Program-made: the position numbers and the translations under genes | NCBI GenBank assembly: GCA_002434335.1 | Contig: DJJW01000085.1 | Location: 9,661-22,552 of the forward strand | Source: Lachnoclostridium sp. UBA6558 | GTDB taxonomy: Bacteria; Bacillota; Clostridia; Lachnospirales; Lachnospiraceae | DNA: 12,892 bases | Reading direction: 5' to 3' | Notes under the pieces: generated by a model | The model's database searches: none | What the model was told of the DNA's origin: nothing | The model's input: the letters and a program-made list of their open reading frames with translations, nothing else | Shown: in pieces, positions 1-7,003 of the stretch | Numbering within the stretch: position 1 is the first letter of the stretch | Layout: each line of letters starts with the position of its first letter

Positions 1-348
1 CTGTATGAACAGAACCCCTCTATTACGAAAAAACAGATTTTTAAATCCGGTATGAATATAGGACGGGATGCTATGGGCACAATGGCAAACACCCTGATAC
101 TTGCATTTGTCGGATCAGCCTTTAATCTGATGATATTGTTTCAGATTTATGAGTATCCGTTGATTCAGATACTAAACAGTGATATGATCGTAATTGAGAT
201 TTTACAGGGGATTGCCGGCTCGGTAGGTATAATAGCAACAACACCCTTTGTCTCAGCATTATGTGCGGCTATATTTAAGTGGAACAGGAAAGAAGAAACA
301 GTAAAGGGCAAAGAACATAGAATGAAAAAGCAGTTAGCAGAGAATTAA
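1..348 (+). CDS. YibE/F family membrane protein, C-terminal end (5' truncated by window)
   Basis: The reading frame is open from base 1 to the TAA at 346-348, so this is the last 115 codons of a longer gene and the ATG at 52 is internal. The motif MNIGRDAMGTMANTLILAF is typical of the YibE/F family (predicted multi-pass membrane proteins of Firmicutes, role not established; transport has been suggested). Two hydrophobic stretches are visible, one around the NTLILAFVGSAFNLMILF segment and one around IAGSVGIIATTPFVSALCAA. A short basic, charged tail (KWNRKEE to the end) follows and probably lies in the cytoplasm. The stop codon lies inside the first copy of a tandem repeat and a strong terminator follows at 461-501. 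The family call is fairly secure; the function is not known to me. Confidence 0.8.
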   Translation: MYEQNPSITKKQIFKSGMNIGRDAMGTMANTLILAFVGSAFNLMILFQIYEYPLIQILNSDMIVIEILQGIAGSVGIIATTPFVSALCAAIFKWNRKEETVKGKEHRMKKQLAEN

Positions 349-455
349 TTGTCTTAAATAAAGTATTGTTATTAGAGGCTGGGATTAATTGTTTTAAATA
401 AAGTATTGTTATTTGGGATTCTAGTATTAACTGTTTTCAATAATATACTGTTATT
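344..455. repeat. Three tandem copies of a 30-bp A+T-rich repeat
   Basis: Units lie at 344-373, 384-413 and 426-455, giving periods of 40 and 42 bp. Units 1 and 2 differ at one position (gtcttaaat versus gttttaaat); unit 3 is more diverged (attaactgttttcaataata...). Each unit ends in the same TGTTATT. Unit 1 begins two bases before the stop codon of the YibE/F gene, so the array starts exactly at the gene end. No protein is encoded. It could be a slipped duplication of the gene's 3' end or a set of binding sites. Confidence 0.85.
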
Positions 456-460
456 GAGCT

Positions 461-501
461 CTCCGGCTTAGATACTATTATGTATCCTGCCGGAGTTTTT
501 T
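461..501 (+). terminator. Rho-independent terminator of the YibE/F gene
   Basis: CTCCGGC (461-467) pairs with GCCGGAG (489-495). An inner GATAC (471-475) pairs with GTATC (482-486). The stem is followed at once by six T residues (496-501). This is a textbook intrinsic terminator about 110 bp after the stop codon, beyond the tandem repeats. Confidence 0.9.
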
Positions 502-592
502 GTCTGATTTTGCTATAACATGTCTTTAATTTCATAGAAACTCTTTTTCATATCTGATATTATCAAGGGATAGATAACCCAAAGGAGGCAGT

Positions 593-643
593 ATGAATAT
601 TCAAAATCCGATCATTAGAGGTTTTCAAATAATCTTAACGTAA
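593..643 (+). pseudogene. Relic of a GH43 beta-xylosidase/arabinosidase 5' end
   Basis: A strong ribosome-binding site AAAGGAGG (581-588) lies 4 bases before an ATG that opens only 16 codons: MNIQNPIIRGFQIILT, then TAA. The first eleven residues match the usual opening of intracellular GH43 enzymes. Bacillus XynB-type proteins begin with M-K-I-x-N-P-V-L-x-G-F, followed by NPDPS. After GF the match ends abruptly and no GH43 sequence is found downstream in any frame. The simplest reading is that the body of a GH43 gene was deleted, leaving the RBS and first codons. The alternative is a short leader peptide with a chance resemblance. The RBS and ORF are seen directly; the family link rests on eleven residues and is an inference. 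Confidence 0.5.
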
Positions 644-679
644 GAAAGAGAACTAATAAAGTAAGAAAAAGAACTAATA
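641..679. repeat. Direct repeat of 18 bp, two copies
   Basis: TAAGAAAGAGAACTAATA at 641-658 recurs at 662-679 with one mismatch, a period of 21 bp. The first copy supplies the TAA that closes the GH43-like relic. A related string (AACTAATATA then TTGG) appears again at 851-863, just before the ribosome-binding site of the acetyltransferase. It looks like slippage or deletion scarring in decaying DNA. Confidence 0.7.
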
Positions 680-877
680 TATGGCCGTGATAGAAAAATT
701 AAAGTAAAAATAACTTGAGTTAAATAGCATAAAAAGTATCATAAGATTATTAGTGATTACATTGTTAATTTCAGGTATAATAATTTTAACACGATATTAC
801 TGCTGACAACAATATTAACAGCAACCCAGAAACCTAATACAGCATAATAAAACTAATATATTGGAGGAAATAACCTG
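644..877. other. Non-coding, A+T-rich decayed spacer with a start-less membrane-segment frame
   Basis: No intact gene is present. A stop-to-stop frame at 714-806 (+) reads SIKSIIRLLVITLLISGIII followed by LTRYYC and a stop. It looks like a transmembrane segment or signal anchor but has no ATG, GTG or TTG at its beginning and no ribosome-binding site. An eight-codon ORF (ATG at 681, MAVIEKLK) also lacks an RBS. I treat the stretch as remains of former genes next to the GH43-like relic. Confidence 0.45.
753..781 (+). promoter_or_regulatory. Possible promoter of the acetyltransferase gene
   Basis: A perfect -10 box TATAAT lies at 776-781. At 17-bp spacing the -35 position reads GTGATT (753-758), a poor match to TTGACA. 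It would give a leader of roughly 90 bases before the TTG start at 878. A+T-rich DNA makes chance -10 boxes common, so this is tentative. Confidence 0.3.
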
Positions 878-1741
878 TTGATTATCAAGAAACTTAATAA
901 GTTAAATAATCATATTATGGAGGAAATAAGAGAAGTTGAAAGGAGCTGTAAAGAATATGATAAACTAGAGGGTAATCTGTTCCTGGATACTTCACTGAAT
1001 TTTAATCAGGAAATAGAGGGGAATATTCTGCTTTATGAGGAGAAAAAATTAGTCAGTTTTATAACTATGTTCATACCAACATCAGAGGAGGCTGAAATTT
1101 CAGCTTATACCTTGCCTGAATATAGACAAAGAGGTTATTTTAAAAGGCTTCTAACAGAAGCAATAGAAGAAATTAAGAAATATAAGATACAGGATTTAGT
1201 ATTTGTCTGCGAACCGCAATCGGTAGACGGAATTGAAACAATAAAAAAATTAAAGGTTGAACTGGAGTTTACGGAGTATTTTTTAAGGTTCAAGGACTTT
1301 TCGGAAAAAAGAGAGTTATCAAAGAACAGATCCTTAAAGCTTTATAAAGCAAAACCCGAGGATATAGAGAATATTATCAGTTTAAGCCAGGACATCTTTG
1401 AGGACTCATACGAAGATGCCAGAAATATTATAATCAGGACTTTTGAAGCAGACAGCAGACTGCAATATATTGCAAAATTGGATGAGGTGCTTGTTGGTAT
1501 GGGTACTGTCAGCTTTGAAAATGATGAAGCTTCAATAAGTGGGTTAGGGATATCAACACAATATCAAGGGAAAGGTTTAGGCCGGGATATGCTTGGTTTA
1601 ATCCTCAGTGAATTAAAACGGGAAGGTGCAGAAAATATTACAATTGAGGTGGACAGTGATAATGAAGTAGCGTTTAATCTATATAAAAAATGTGGATTTG
1701 AAGCAGAGGCCTCTTTTAACTATTATAGAAAAAGAATCTAA
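878..1741 (+). CDS. GNAT family N-acetyltransferase with two GNAT domains
   Basis: Predicted 287-aa cytoplasmic acyltransferase using acetyl-CoA; the acceptor is unknown. The C-terminal domain (about residues 152-287) is a standard GNAT fold. Its acetyl-CoA pyrophosphate-binding loop is Q230-G-K-G-L-G235 after the strand SISGLGI, and NEVAFNLYKKCGF (262-274) is motif B. The N-terminal half (about 1-145) looks like a second, degenerate GNAT domain with R83-Q-R-G-Y-F (EISAYTLPEYRQRGYF). I place the start at the TTG at 878 because GGAGG (863-867) precedes it by 10 bases and the IKKL opening fits clostridial homologues. The in-frame ATG at 917 has no RBS. Such double-GNAT proteins are common accessory genes in Lachnospiraceae. 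The methyltransferase gene follows 63 bases later on the same strand with no terminator between, so the two may be co-transcribed. Confidence 0.85.
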   Translation: MIIKKLNKLNNHIMEEIREVERSCKEYDKLEGNLFLDTSLNFNQEIEGNILLYEEKKLVSFITMFIPTSEEAEISAYTLPEYRQRGYFKRLLTEAIEEIKKYKIQDLVFVCEPQSVDGIETIKKLKVELEFTEYFLRFKDFSEKRELSKNRSLKLYKAKPEDIENIISLSQDIFEDSYEDARNIIIRTFEADSRLQYIAKLDEVLVGMGTVSFENDEASISGLGISTQYQGKGLGRDMLGLILSELKREGAENITIEVDSDNEVAFNLYKKCGFEAEASFNYYRKRI

Positions 1742-1804
1742 CAGTTTATCCTATTATAAATACAGATTGGAGAATAAAACTAGTGAAATACCGATATATT
1801 TGAC

Positions 1805-2389
1805 ATGATGGCAACAGAATATGATACTCCTGAAAGAGTCAGGATTGCAAAAATTATCTCCGATGCCATACGAGAGCGCCTGGAGGATGCTGAAAATAAA
1901 AAAGCAATAGACTTTGGGTGCGGAACAGGACTTGTTGGTCTGAACCTGGTACAGGATTTCAAATCCATACTTTTTCTGGATTCATCACCTAATATGATTG
2001 AGCAGATAAATCAGAAAATAAATGAATACCATATAACCAATGCAGATACCCTATGCTTAGATCTTGAAAAGGAACGTATTAATAATATCCGTGCAGATTA
2101 TATTATTTTGGCACAGGTGCTGCTTCATATTATGGATATAGACCCGGTTTTAGCAAGATTATATGAAATGCTCAATGCGGGAGGGCATATTATTATTGTT
2201 GATTTTGTAAAAAATGAAGCAGTGGTCTCAGATATTGTTCATAACGGGTTTGTTCAGGAGGAGCTTATTGAAGTTATGACGAAAACAGGATGTAAAAGCA
2301 GCAAATTTAAACCTTTTTATACAGGAAATAAAATCTTTATGAACCAGGATGCAACCTTATTTCTTCTGGATTCACAGCCGGAGCTATAA
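1805..2389 (+). CDS. Class I SAM-dependent methyltransferase
   Basis: The 194-aa product has the Rossmann methyltransferase core: motif I IDFGCGTG (about residues 35-42) binds S-adenosylmethionine. The acidic strand end LFLDSSPNMIE (56-66, D59) should hold the ribose. A post-motif strand DYIILAQVLLHI and the strand HIIIVDFV follow. The substrate is unknown. The start is odd: neither adjacent ATG (1805, 1808) has a ribosome-binding site, and the frame continues upstream as NTDIFDMMATEYDT to a TGA at 1784-1786. That extension looks like real family sequence. A GGAG (1769-1772) sits 10 bases before a GTG at 1783 that is out of frame by one base. Removing one A from the AAA at 1786-1788 would fuse GTG to the extension. 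The gene may thus have a shifted start, be poorly expressed, or carry a sequencing error. It lies downstream of the acetyltransferase on the same strand. Confidence 0.82.
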   Translation: MMATEYDTPERVRIAKIISDAIRERLEDAENKKAIDFGCGTGLVGLNLVQDFKSILFLDSSPNMIEQINQKINEYHITNADTLCLDLEKERINNIRADYIILAQVLLHIMDIDPVLARLYEMLNAGGHIIIVDFVKNEAVVSDIVHNGFVQEELIEVMTKTGCKSSKFKPFYTGNKIFMNQDATLFLLDSQPEL

Positions 2390-2411
2390 TCCGTTTATAA
2401 AATGTGATTTA

Positions 2412-2432
2412 TCTGGTTTCAAAACAACCAGA
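2412..2432 (+). other. Short hairpin after the methyltransferase gene
   Basis: TCTGGTT (2412-2418) and AACCAGA (2426-2432) form a 7-bp stem with a 7-base loop, starting 23 bases after the stop codon. No T-run follows, so it is at best a weak terminator or an RNA 3'-end stabilising hairpin. Confidence 0.4.
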
Positions 2433-2500
2433 GAACTTATTATACGTCACCAGCAAGCACTATTATCATTGCATAAATCAATCGTTTTTATTTTATCTTA

Positions 2501-2509
2501 TGCTATAAT
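2501..2509 (+). promoter_or_regulatory. Extended -10 promoter for the PhnB-like gene
   Basis: TGCTATAAT is a perfect extended -10 element (TG at 2501-2502, TATAAT at 2504-2509). The -35 position (about 2481-2486, ATCGTT) is poor, which is usual when the TGn extension is present. Transcription would start near 2516, about 80 bases before the chosen ATG at 2595. Confidence 0.6.
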
Positions 2510-2594
2510 AACAGTATGAGTGAGATATTAATTGGGAAGTATAAAGGTATTAAATAGGGTTAGTCAAAGAAAATTCATCGAAAGGAAAATTATT

Positions 2595-2996
2595 ATGTTA
2601 GGTCATTATTTAATGTTTAACAGAAACTGTGAAGAGGCATTGAAAACCTACGAGAAAGCTTTTGATACAAAAGCAACTCATATGCAAAAATATGGAGATA
2701 TGCCTCCTAATCCTGCCTTCCCAATTGAAGAAAATGATTTGAACCTTATACTGCATTCACGTCTTGTGATTGAAGGCGCAGAAGTTATGTGTGCTGATAG
2801 CAGACAAACTCCTGGAGCGGGAAGCAATATGTATATATCTCTAACTACAAGCAATGACGAACTGGTGAAAAAAGCATGGGATACGTTGAAGGACGGCGGA
2901 AAAGTATCTATGGAACTCACCCCTTCCTTTTTTGCCAGACTTCATGGTAATTTACAGGACAAGTTTGGCGTTAACTGGATGTTTACGCTGGAGTAA
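2595..2996 (+). CDS. PhnB-like VOC (glyoxalase/bleomycin-resistance fold) protein
   Basis: A 133-aa cytoplasmic protein of the PhnB/YjdN type within the vicinal-oxygen-chelate superfamily. The visible marks are the opening HYLMFNRNCEEALKTYEKAF, the central QKYGDMPPNP (31-40) and ILHSRLVIEGAEVMCADS (52-69). The closing GNLQDKFGVNWMFTLE corresponds to the usual G-x-x-x-D-(K/R)-F-G-V-x-W ending. Length is typical. The enzymatic role of this family is not settled; despite the name it is not a proven phosphonate enzyme. I chose the ATG at 2595 because AAAGGA (2581-2586) lies 8 bases before it and it matches the family's start. The frame is open further upstream, to a TTG at 2532, but that codon has no RBS. 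It is probably a single-gene transcript. Confidence 0.85.
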   Translation: MLGHYLMFNRNCEEALKTYEKAFDTKATHMQKYGDMPPNPAFPIEENDLNLILHSRLVIEGAEVMCADSRQTPGAGSNMYISLTTSNDELVKKAWDTLKDGGKVSMELTPSFFARLHGNLQDKFGVNWMFTLE

Positions 2997-3097
2997 TATA
3001 TTGATTAAGTAGTTATGACAATGGTTATAAACTGTCAAATGTATAGTATGGAAAGTTTTATAGCGCTCCTTATGATAGAATTATATCGTTTCAAACC

Positions 3098-3133
3098 AAC
3101 AGCTTCCTTGACAAAACTGTCATCGAAGCTGTT
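3098..3133 (+). terminator. Stem-loop downstream of the PhnB-like gene, possible terminator
   Basis: AACAGCTTC (3098-3106) pairs perfectly with GAAGCTGTT (3125-3133). An inner TGACA (3109-3113) pairs with TGTCA (3118-3122), separated from the outer stem by a two-base bulge on each side. The tail reads ATGCTTTTATAT, a weak T-run starting after four bases. It sits about 100 bases past the stop codon. The same DNA contains TTGACA (3108-3113) and TGTTATGCT (3130-3138), a possible promoter with a too-long 19-bp spacer, so the role is uncertain. The rest of the 2997-3359 gap holds only the alpha-galactosidase promoter. Confidence 0.45.
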
Positions 3134-3267
3134 ATGCTTTTATATGTTCGGGTATTGATGTTGGCTTGATGTTTAACCAATGATTTACCTTGAAATTTAC
3201 CTTTTTATGCAGATATATTTAGCTTGTAATTAGGTATAAAATGACTAAAAGAAAAATGAAATTTAGG

Positions 3268-3296
3268 TTGATATTGTCTGGAATATTTGTTATAAA
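3268..3296 (+). promoter_or_regulatory. Sigma-A-type promoter of the alpha-galactosidase gene
   Basis: TTGATA (3268-3273) and TATAAA (3291-3296) are separated by exactly 17 bp, and a TG (3288-3289) gives an extended -10. Transcription would start near 3303, leaving a leader of about 57 bases. I see no clear CcpA cre box or other operator near it. Confidence 0.7.
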
Positions 3297-3359
3297 CTAA
3301 TTAAAGCTACTGAAATAATAAATCCTCTATTAGTAGAATAATTAAAAGGAGCTAAAAAA

Positions 3360-5549
3360 ATGGCAATTCAATATCTTGAAAAAGAGCAAATCTTCAAGCT
3401 GGACACGAAAAATACCACATATATGTTCGGTACTACGGTTGAAGGATATGTTGGTCATATCTATTACGGAAAACGTCTGCAGCATGCAGGAGGCAGTTAT
3501 CTGTTGAGAACAGAAGAAAATCCCTTTACACCCAGTGTAAGGAAGAGAGAAAAGGCTTCTTTTTTTGATTTCTTCCCTATGGAGTATCCTACCGGCGGAG
3601 TGGGAGATTACCGTGAAAGCTGCTTGAATATACGGAACGAAGAGGGGCGTATGGGATGTGAGATTCTCTATACTTCTCATGAAATATTAAAGGGCAAGCC
3701 GGGACTGGAAGGTCTGCCGGGGTCTTTTGGTAGTGAGCAGGAGGTAGAAACCCTTGAACTTACCTGTACAGATGCATTATTAGGTGTAAAAGTAATTCTT
3801 TCCTATTCTACTTTTTATGAAAATGATATTATCACCAGAAGTGTAAAGGTTGTAAATGAAGGTAACCAGAAGCTGAAACTGGAGAAAATCTATAGTGCCT
3901 GCCTGGATATGGATAATCAGGAATATCAGATGTTAAGTCTTCATGGCTCCTGGGCAAGAGAACGCCACATTCAGAGAAATCCGGTAGCCTACGGTAAACA
4001 GCTGGTATCTTCCGCGAAGGGTGAGTCAGGACATCAGGAGCACCCCTTTATAGCGCTTATAACTCCCGGAACAACACAGGAGCAGGGAGAAGTCTACGGA
4101 ATGCATTTCGTTTATTCCGGTAATTTTATCGGACAGGTTGAGCGTTCTCAATTCGATGCTGTGCGTATGGTAATGGGAATCAATCAGGAAGAGTTCAGCT
4201 GGAACCTTACCCCCGGTACAGCATTTCAGGCACCGGAAGTCGTTCTTGTGTACTCGGATAAAGGCCTTGGCAGGATGACACGTTCTCTTCATGATTTCTA
4301 TCGAGAACACATGATTCGCAGTCCATACCGAAATAAAAAACGTCCGATTCTCATTAATAACTGGGAAGCAACCTACTTCGATTTTAATACGGATAAATTA
4401 CTTGCAATTGCGTCGGAAGCAAAAAAAGCGGGTATTGAAATGTTAGTCATGGATGACGGCTGGTTTGGTGAGCGTAATAGCGATAACTGTTCATTGGGAG
4501 ATTGGGTGGTGAATGAAAAGAAGATTACCGGAGGCTTAAAAGACCTGGTAGACCGTGTCAATGAGTTGGGCCTTCAGTTTGGTATCTGGTTTGAACCAGA
4601 AATGATTTCGCCCAACTCAGACCTTTACAGAAAACATCCCGAATGGGCGATACACATTGAAGGACGGGAAGCTACTCAAAGCAGAGAACAATATGTACTG
4701 GATCTTTCCAATCCGGAAGTGGTTGATTATGCTTATGAATGTGTTGCGAAAATACTAAGAAGCGCCAATATCGCTTATGTTAAATGGGATATGAATCGTC
4801 AGTTGACGGATCTTGGAAGCGTTTATCTGAATAAAGCATCTCAGCAGGAATTATTCCATCGTTATACCCTTGGTGTATATCAGCTGCAGGAACGTCTGGT
4901 AACAGAGTTCCCTAATCTGCTTCTGGAGAATTGCTCCGGCGGAGGTGCCAGATTTGATCCTGGTATGCTTTATTACAGCCCGCAGATCTGGTGCTCTGAT
5001 GATACAGATGCTGTAGAACGACTGATGATACAGGAAGGTACTGCCCTTATTTATCCGCTTTCAGCCATAGGTGCTCATGTCAGTGATTGTCCCAATCACT
5101 CAGTAGGCCGTATAACTCCTTTTGAAACAAGAGGACATGTAGCCTTAGCCGGAACCTTTGGTTATGAGCTGGATATTACAAAGATACCACAGGAAGACAG
5201 AGAGATGATTCCAAAGCAGGTAGAGATGTATCATAAGTTCCATGAACTGGTAAGAGAAGGGGATTATTACCGTATCGCTTCTTATGGAGACAATCACTAT
5301 TTTGATAGTTATGAAGTAGTATCCAAAGATAAGAAGGAAGCACTTGTTACCTATGTGCAGGTGCGAGGAATTCCTAACAGCCATAGCAGGAAGATTAAAT
5401 TACAGGGATTGGATGAGACAGTGTCCTACCGTCTGGAAGGAACAGACCAGGTATATCATGGTGAATTGCTTGTAAATGGCGGATTCCTGGTAAAAGATAT
5501 GTGGGGAGATGCCGTTAGCCGACTGTACCATTTTGTAAAAATTGATTAG
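3360..5549 (+). CDS. Alpha-galactosidase, glycoside hydrolase family 36
   Basis: A complete 729-aa enzyme that removes terminal alpha-1,6-galactose from melibiose, raffinose-family sugars and galactomannan oligosaccharides by a retaining mechanism. Residues 1-320 form the N-terminal beta-supersandwich. The (beta/alpha)8 barrel begins at RPILINNWEATYFDF (328-342), with MDDGWFG (364-370) and IWFEPEMISP (409-418). YVKWDMNR (473-480) carries the nucleophile D477; WCSDDTD (544-550) carries the acid/base, most likely D547. These positions are one residue off the D478/D548 pair described for the 729-aa Geobacillus AgaA, so length and spacing match the bacterial tetrameric subgroup. A C-terminal beta-domain ends the protein. 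No signal peptide is present, so it acts in the cytoplasm on imported oligosaccharides. AGGAG (3347-3351) lies 8 bases before the ATG. It has its own promoter and terminator; no transporter gene is adjacent in this window. Confidence 0.96.
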   Translation: MAIQYLEKEQIFKLDTKNTTYMFGTTVEGYVGHIYYGKRLQHAGGSYLLRTEENPFTPSVRKREKASFFDFFPMEYPTGGVGDYRESCLNIRNEEGRMGCEILYTSHEILKGKPGLEGLPGSFGSEQEVETLELTCTDALLGVKVILSYSTFYENDIITRSVKVVNEGNQKLKLEKIYSACLDMDNQEYQMLSLHGSWARERHIQRNPVAYGKQLVSSAKGESGHQEHPFIALITPGTTQEQGEVYGMHFVYSGNFIGQVERSQFDAVRMVMGINQEEFSWNLTPGTAFQAPEVVLVYSDKGLGRMTRSLHDFYREHMIRSPYRNKKRPILINNWEATYFDFNTDKLLAIASEAKKAGIEMLVMDDGWFGERNSDNCSLGDWVVNEKKITGGLKDLVDRVNELGLQFGIWFEPEMISPNSDLYRKHPEWAIHIEGREATQSREQYVLDLSNPEVVDYAYECVAKILRSANIAYVKWDMNRQLTDLGSVYLNKASQQELFHRYTLGVYQLQERLVTEFPNLLLENCSGGGARFDPGMLYYSPQIWCSDDTDAVERLMIQEGTALIYPLSAIGAHVSDCPNHSVGRITPFETRGHVALAGTFGYELDITKIPQEDREMIPKQVEMYHKFHELVREGDYYRIASYGDNHYFDSYEVVSKDKKEALVTYVQVRGIPNSHSRKIKLQGLDETVSYRLEGTDQVYHGELLVNGGFLVKDMWGDAVSRLYHFVKID

Positions 5550-5567
5550 AATAAAAGCTTGTTTATC

Positions 5568-5599
5568 TGAGAAATCCCATTGTAAAGTGGGATTTCTCA
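5568..5599 (+). terminator. Hairpin terminator after the alpha-galactosidase gene
   Basis: TGAGAAATCCCA (5568-5579) pairs perfectly with TGGGATTTCTCA (5588-5599), 12 bp with an 8-base loop, 18 bases after the stop codon. The tail (TTTCATATATCTT) is only moderately T-rich. The minus-strand tail is AACAAGCTTTTATT, so it could also stop read-through from the convergent tag gene. Confidence 0.8.
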
Positions 5600-5771
5600 T
5601 TTCATATATCTTAGTAGTAAATCTATAATAATCTAGTTATTTAATGAATCCATATAAAGTGCAACAGGTGCGGGTAATTTAGTTAACAGGATAATAACTC
5701 CTTTTATAAGGGTATAGAATCATGTTAAAGCAGACTATAGTATGTCATAGTATTGCTATTTGTATTATGAG

Positions 5772-6338
5772 CTAACGGTTATAAAAAGCACAGGATACCA
5801 GGTGATCATTAACCATACCGATTGATTGCATAAATGCATAGATGGTTGTTGTACCAACAAACTTAAAACCTCGTTTCTTCAAATCCTTACTGATAGAATC
5901 TGAGACCGGGCTGCTTGAGGGAACTTCCTCAATATGAGTCCAGGAATTTATAATAGGTTTGTTGTCTGCAAATGCCCATAAGTAGCTGTTCAAAGAACCA
6001 AACTCCTCAAGCAATTTAAAGTATGCTTTTGCATTATGAATAACAGCATTAACTTTCTGGCGGTTTCTGATGATTCCGTCATTTTGTAAAAGTATCTCAA
6101 CCTTAGCTTCATCATATGCTGCAAGGATATCCGGGTCAAAATCATCAAATGCTTTGCAAAGAGTATCCATTTTCGTCAGTATTGTAGACCAGCTTAAGCC
6201 TGCCTGCTTGCCTTCAAGAATTAACAATTTAAAGAGCTTTTTATCATCGTGTACCGGAATACCCCATTCTTTATCATGATAATCCTGCTCCACTTTGCTT
6301 TTAACCGCCCAATCACATCTTTTTATTTCGAGTGTCAT
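5772..6338 (-). CDS. tag: DNA-3-methyladenine glycosylase I (Tag)
   Basis: A 188-aa base-excision-repair enzyme that hydrolyses the N-glycosidic bond of 3-methyladenine in alkylated DNA. The family's zinc-binding set is all present: C8 (RCDW), H21 (DYHDKEWG), H179 and C183 (MVNDHLVSC). LILEGKQAGLSWSTIL (39-54) holds the conserved E42 and W50 of the base-recognition pocket, and FVGTTTIYAFMQSIGMVNDH near the end is another family signature. Length matches E. coli Tag. The start is supported by TAGGAG (6345-6350 on the plus strand, read in reverse) six bases before the ATG. The gene is convergent with the alpha-galactosidase gene and divergent from the beta-helix genes, so it is not part of either unit. 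No Ada-type adaptive-response gene is nearby. Confidence 0.95.
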   Translation of the reverse strand: MTLEIKRCDWAVKSKVEQDYHDKEWGIPVHDDKKLFKLLILEGKQAGLSWSTILTKMDTLCKAFDDFDPDILAAYDEAKVEILLQNDGIIRNRQKVNAVIHNAKAYFKLLEEFGSLNSYLWAFADNKPIINSWTHIEEVPSSSPVSDSISKDLKKRGFKFVGTTTIYAFMQSIGMVNDHLVSCAFYNR

Positions 6339-7003
6339 TATAATCTCCTAATGTGTAATTAATATAGAATAATATAGTTGCAATATTTTTTTTGTACTAA
6401 AAGTGTTTAAAATAATGGCACTTTGAATCTACTTTACCATAGAGTGCTGCATTGAGCAAGTTTCAGAGGTTTCAACGGTCCTACTTACCGTAAGCTCCAT
6501 TGGTTAAGCCAAAAATTGAAGTGTGAAATGTAGTTGAGTACTTATGTTCTCATTCAGATTACAAATACTTTGTTACTTCTTCAGAACCTCCCGTATCTTT
6601 GCTGCTTATATATATATAAACCTAATATCAGACAATTTTATCCAATTTGAAAATAATAAAGGTTAAAATACTGCGGTTATGTTAAATTTCTACTGTTGTT
6701 CAATTATTTGGCAATAGATATAATGAAAAATGTAAATATAAGCTAAAAATATACATAATGACTAATTGAATAATCAAAAATAAGTTAGTGTAATAAACTA
6801 ATTTGAAAAAATTACAATAAAAGATATATTGAAAATTAAATATTTAGATATATTTTAGAAATTTCCGATCCCGATCAAAATAGTAATTTACGTTCCGATA
6901 TATATGATTTATGCATTTGCAGCCAGTCTGCAGGATTGACTTTCCAAGTTAATAATGGGGTTAAACCGTTATTAAATAAATCAAAATTTAGGAGGGATTC
7001 AGT
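6339..7003. other. 665-bp A+T-rich divergent intergenic region
   Basis: No gene of usable length is present on either strand. It contains several weak dyads: AAAGTG/CACTTT at 6400-6405 and 6419-6424, and ACGGT/ACCGT at 6475-6479 and 6487-6491. Three CCGAT words lie at 6865, 6871 and 6895, a TGCAG/CTGCA dyad at 6918-6932, and the leader hairpin at 6949-6975. It must hold the promoters of tag and of the first beta-helix gene, but I cannot pick a convincing -35/-10 pair for either. The length suggests an elaborate control region, decayed DNA, or both. Confidence 0.5.
6949..6975 (+). promoter_or_regulatory. Leader hairpin just before the first beta-helix gene
   Basis: TTAATAATGG (6949-6958) pairs with CCGTTATTAA (6966-6975) with one G-U pair, giving a 10-bp stem and a 7-base loop. 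It ends 14 bases before the AGGAGGG ribosome-binding site (6990-6996). It may stabilise the mRNA or be an operator dyad at DNA level. No T-run follows, so it is not a terminator. Confidence 0.45.

Noticed and set aside
344..455. CRISPR array
   Set aside because: Only three units with 10-12 bp spacers, diverged third unit and no cas genes; it is a simple tandem repeat.
2532..2594. Upstream extension of the PhnB-like protein from a TTG at 2532
   Set aside because: It lacks a ribosome-binding site and adds 21 residues not typical of the family; the ATG at 2595 has a well-placed AAAGGA.
2678..2920. Antisense open frames inside real genes, such as 2678-2920, 4026-4310, 8486-8779 and 12493-12795 on the minus strand
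   Set aside because: They have no ribosome-binding sites or recognisable protein features and lie opposite well-supported genes. The last one covers the start of the true esterase gene on the plus strand.
3241..3300. 19-codon ORF (MTKRKMKFRLILSGIFVIN) upstream of the alpha-galactosidase gene
   Set aside because: It overlaps the strong promoter at 3268-3296, so the promoter's own transcript could not contain it, and it has only a weak AGG as RBS. Treated as chance.
6573..6608. Minus-strand stop-to-stop frame AAKIREVLKK, resembling a protein C-terminus
   Set aside because: Only ten codons with a stop directly before it; too short to tell a gene relic from chance.
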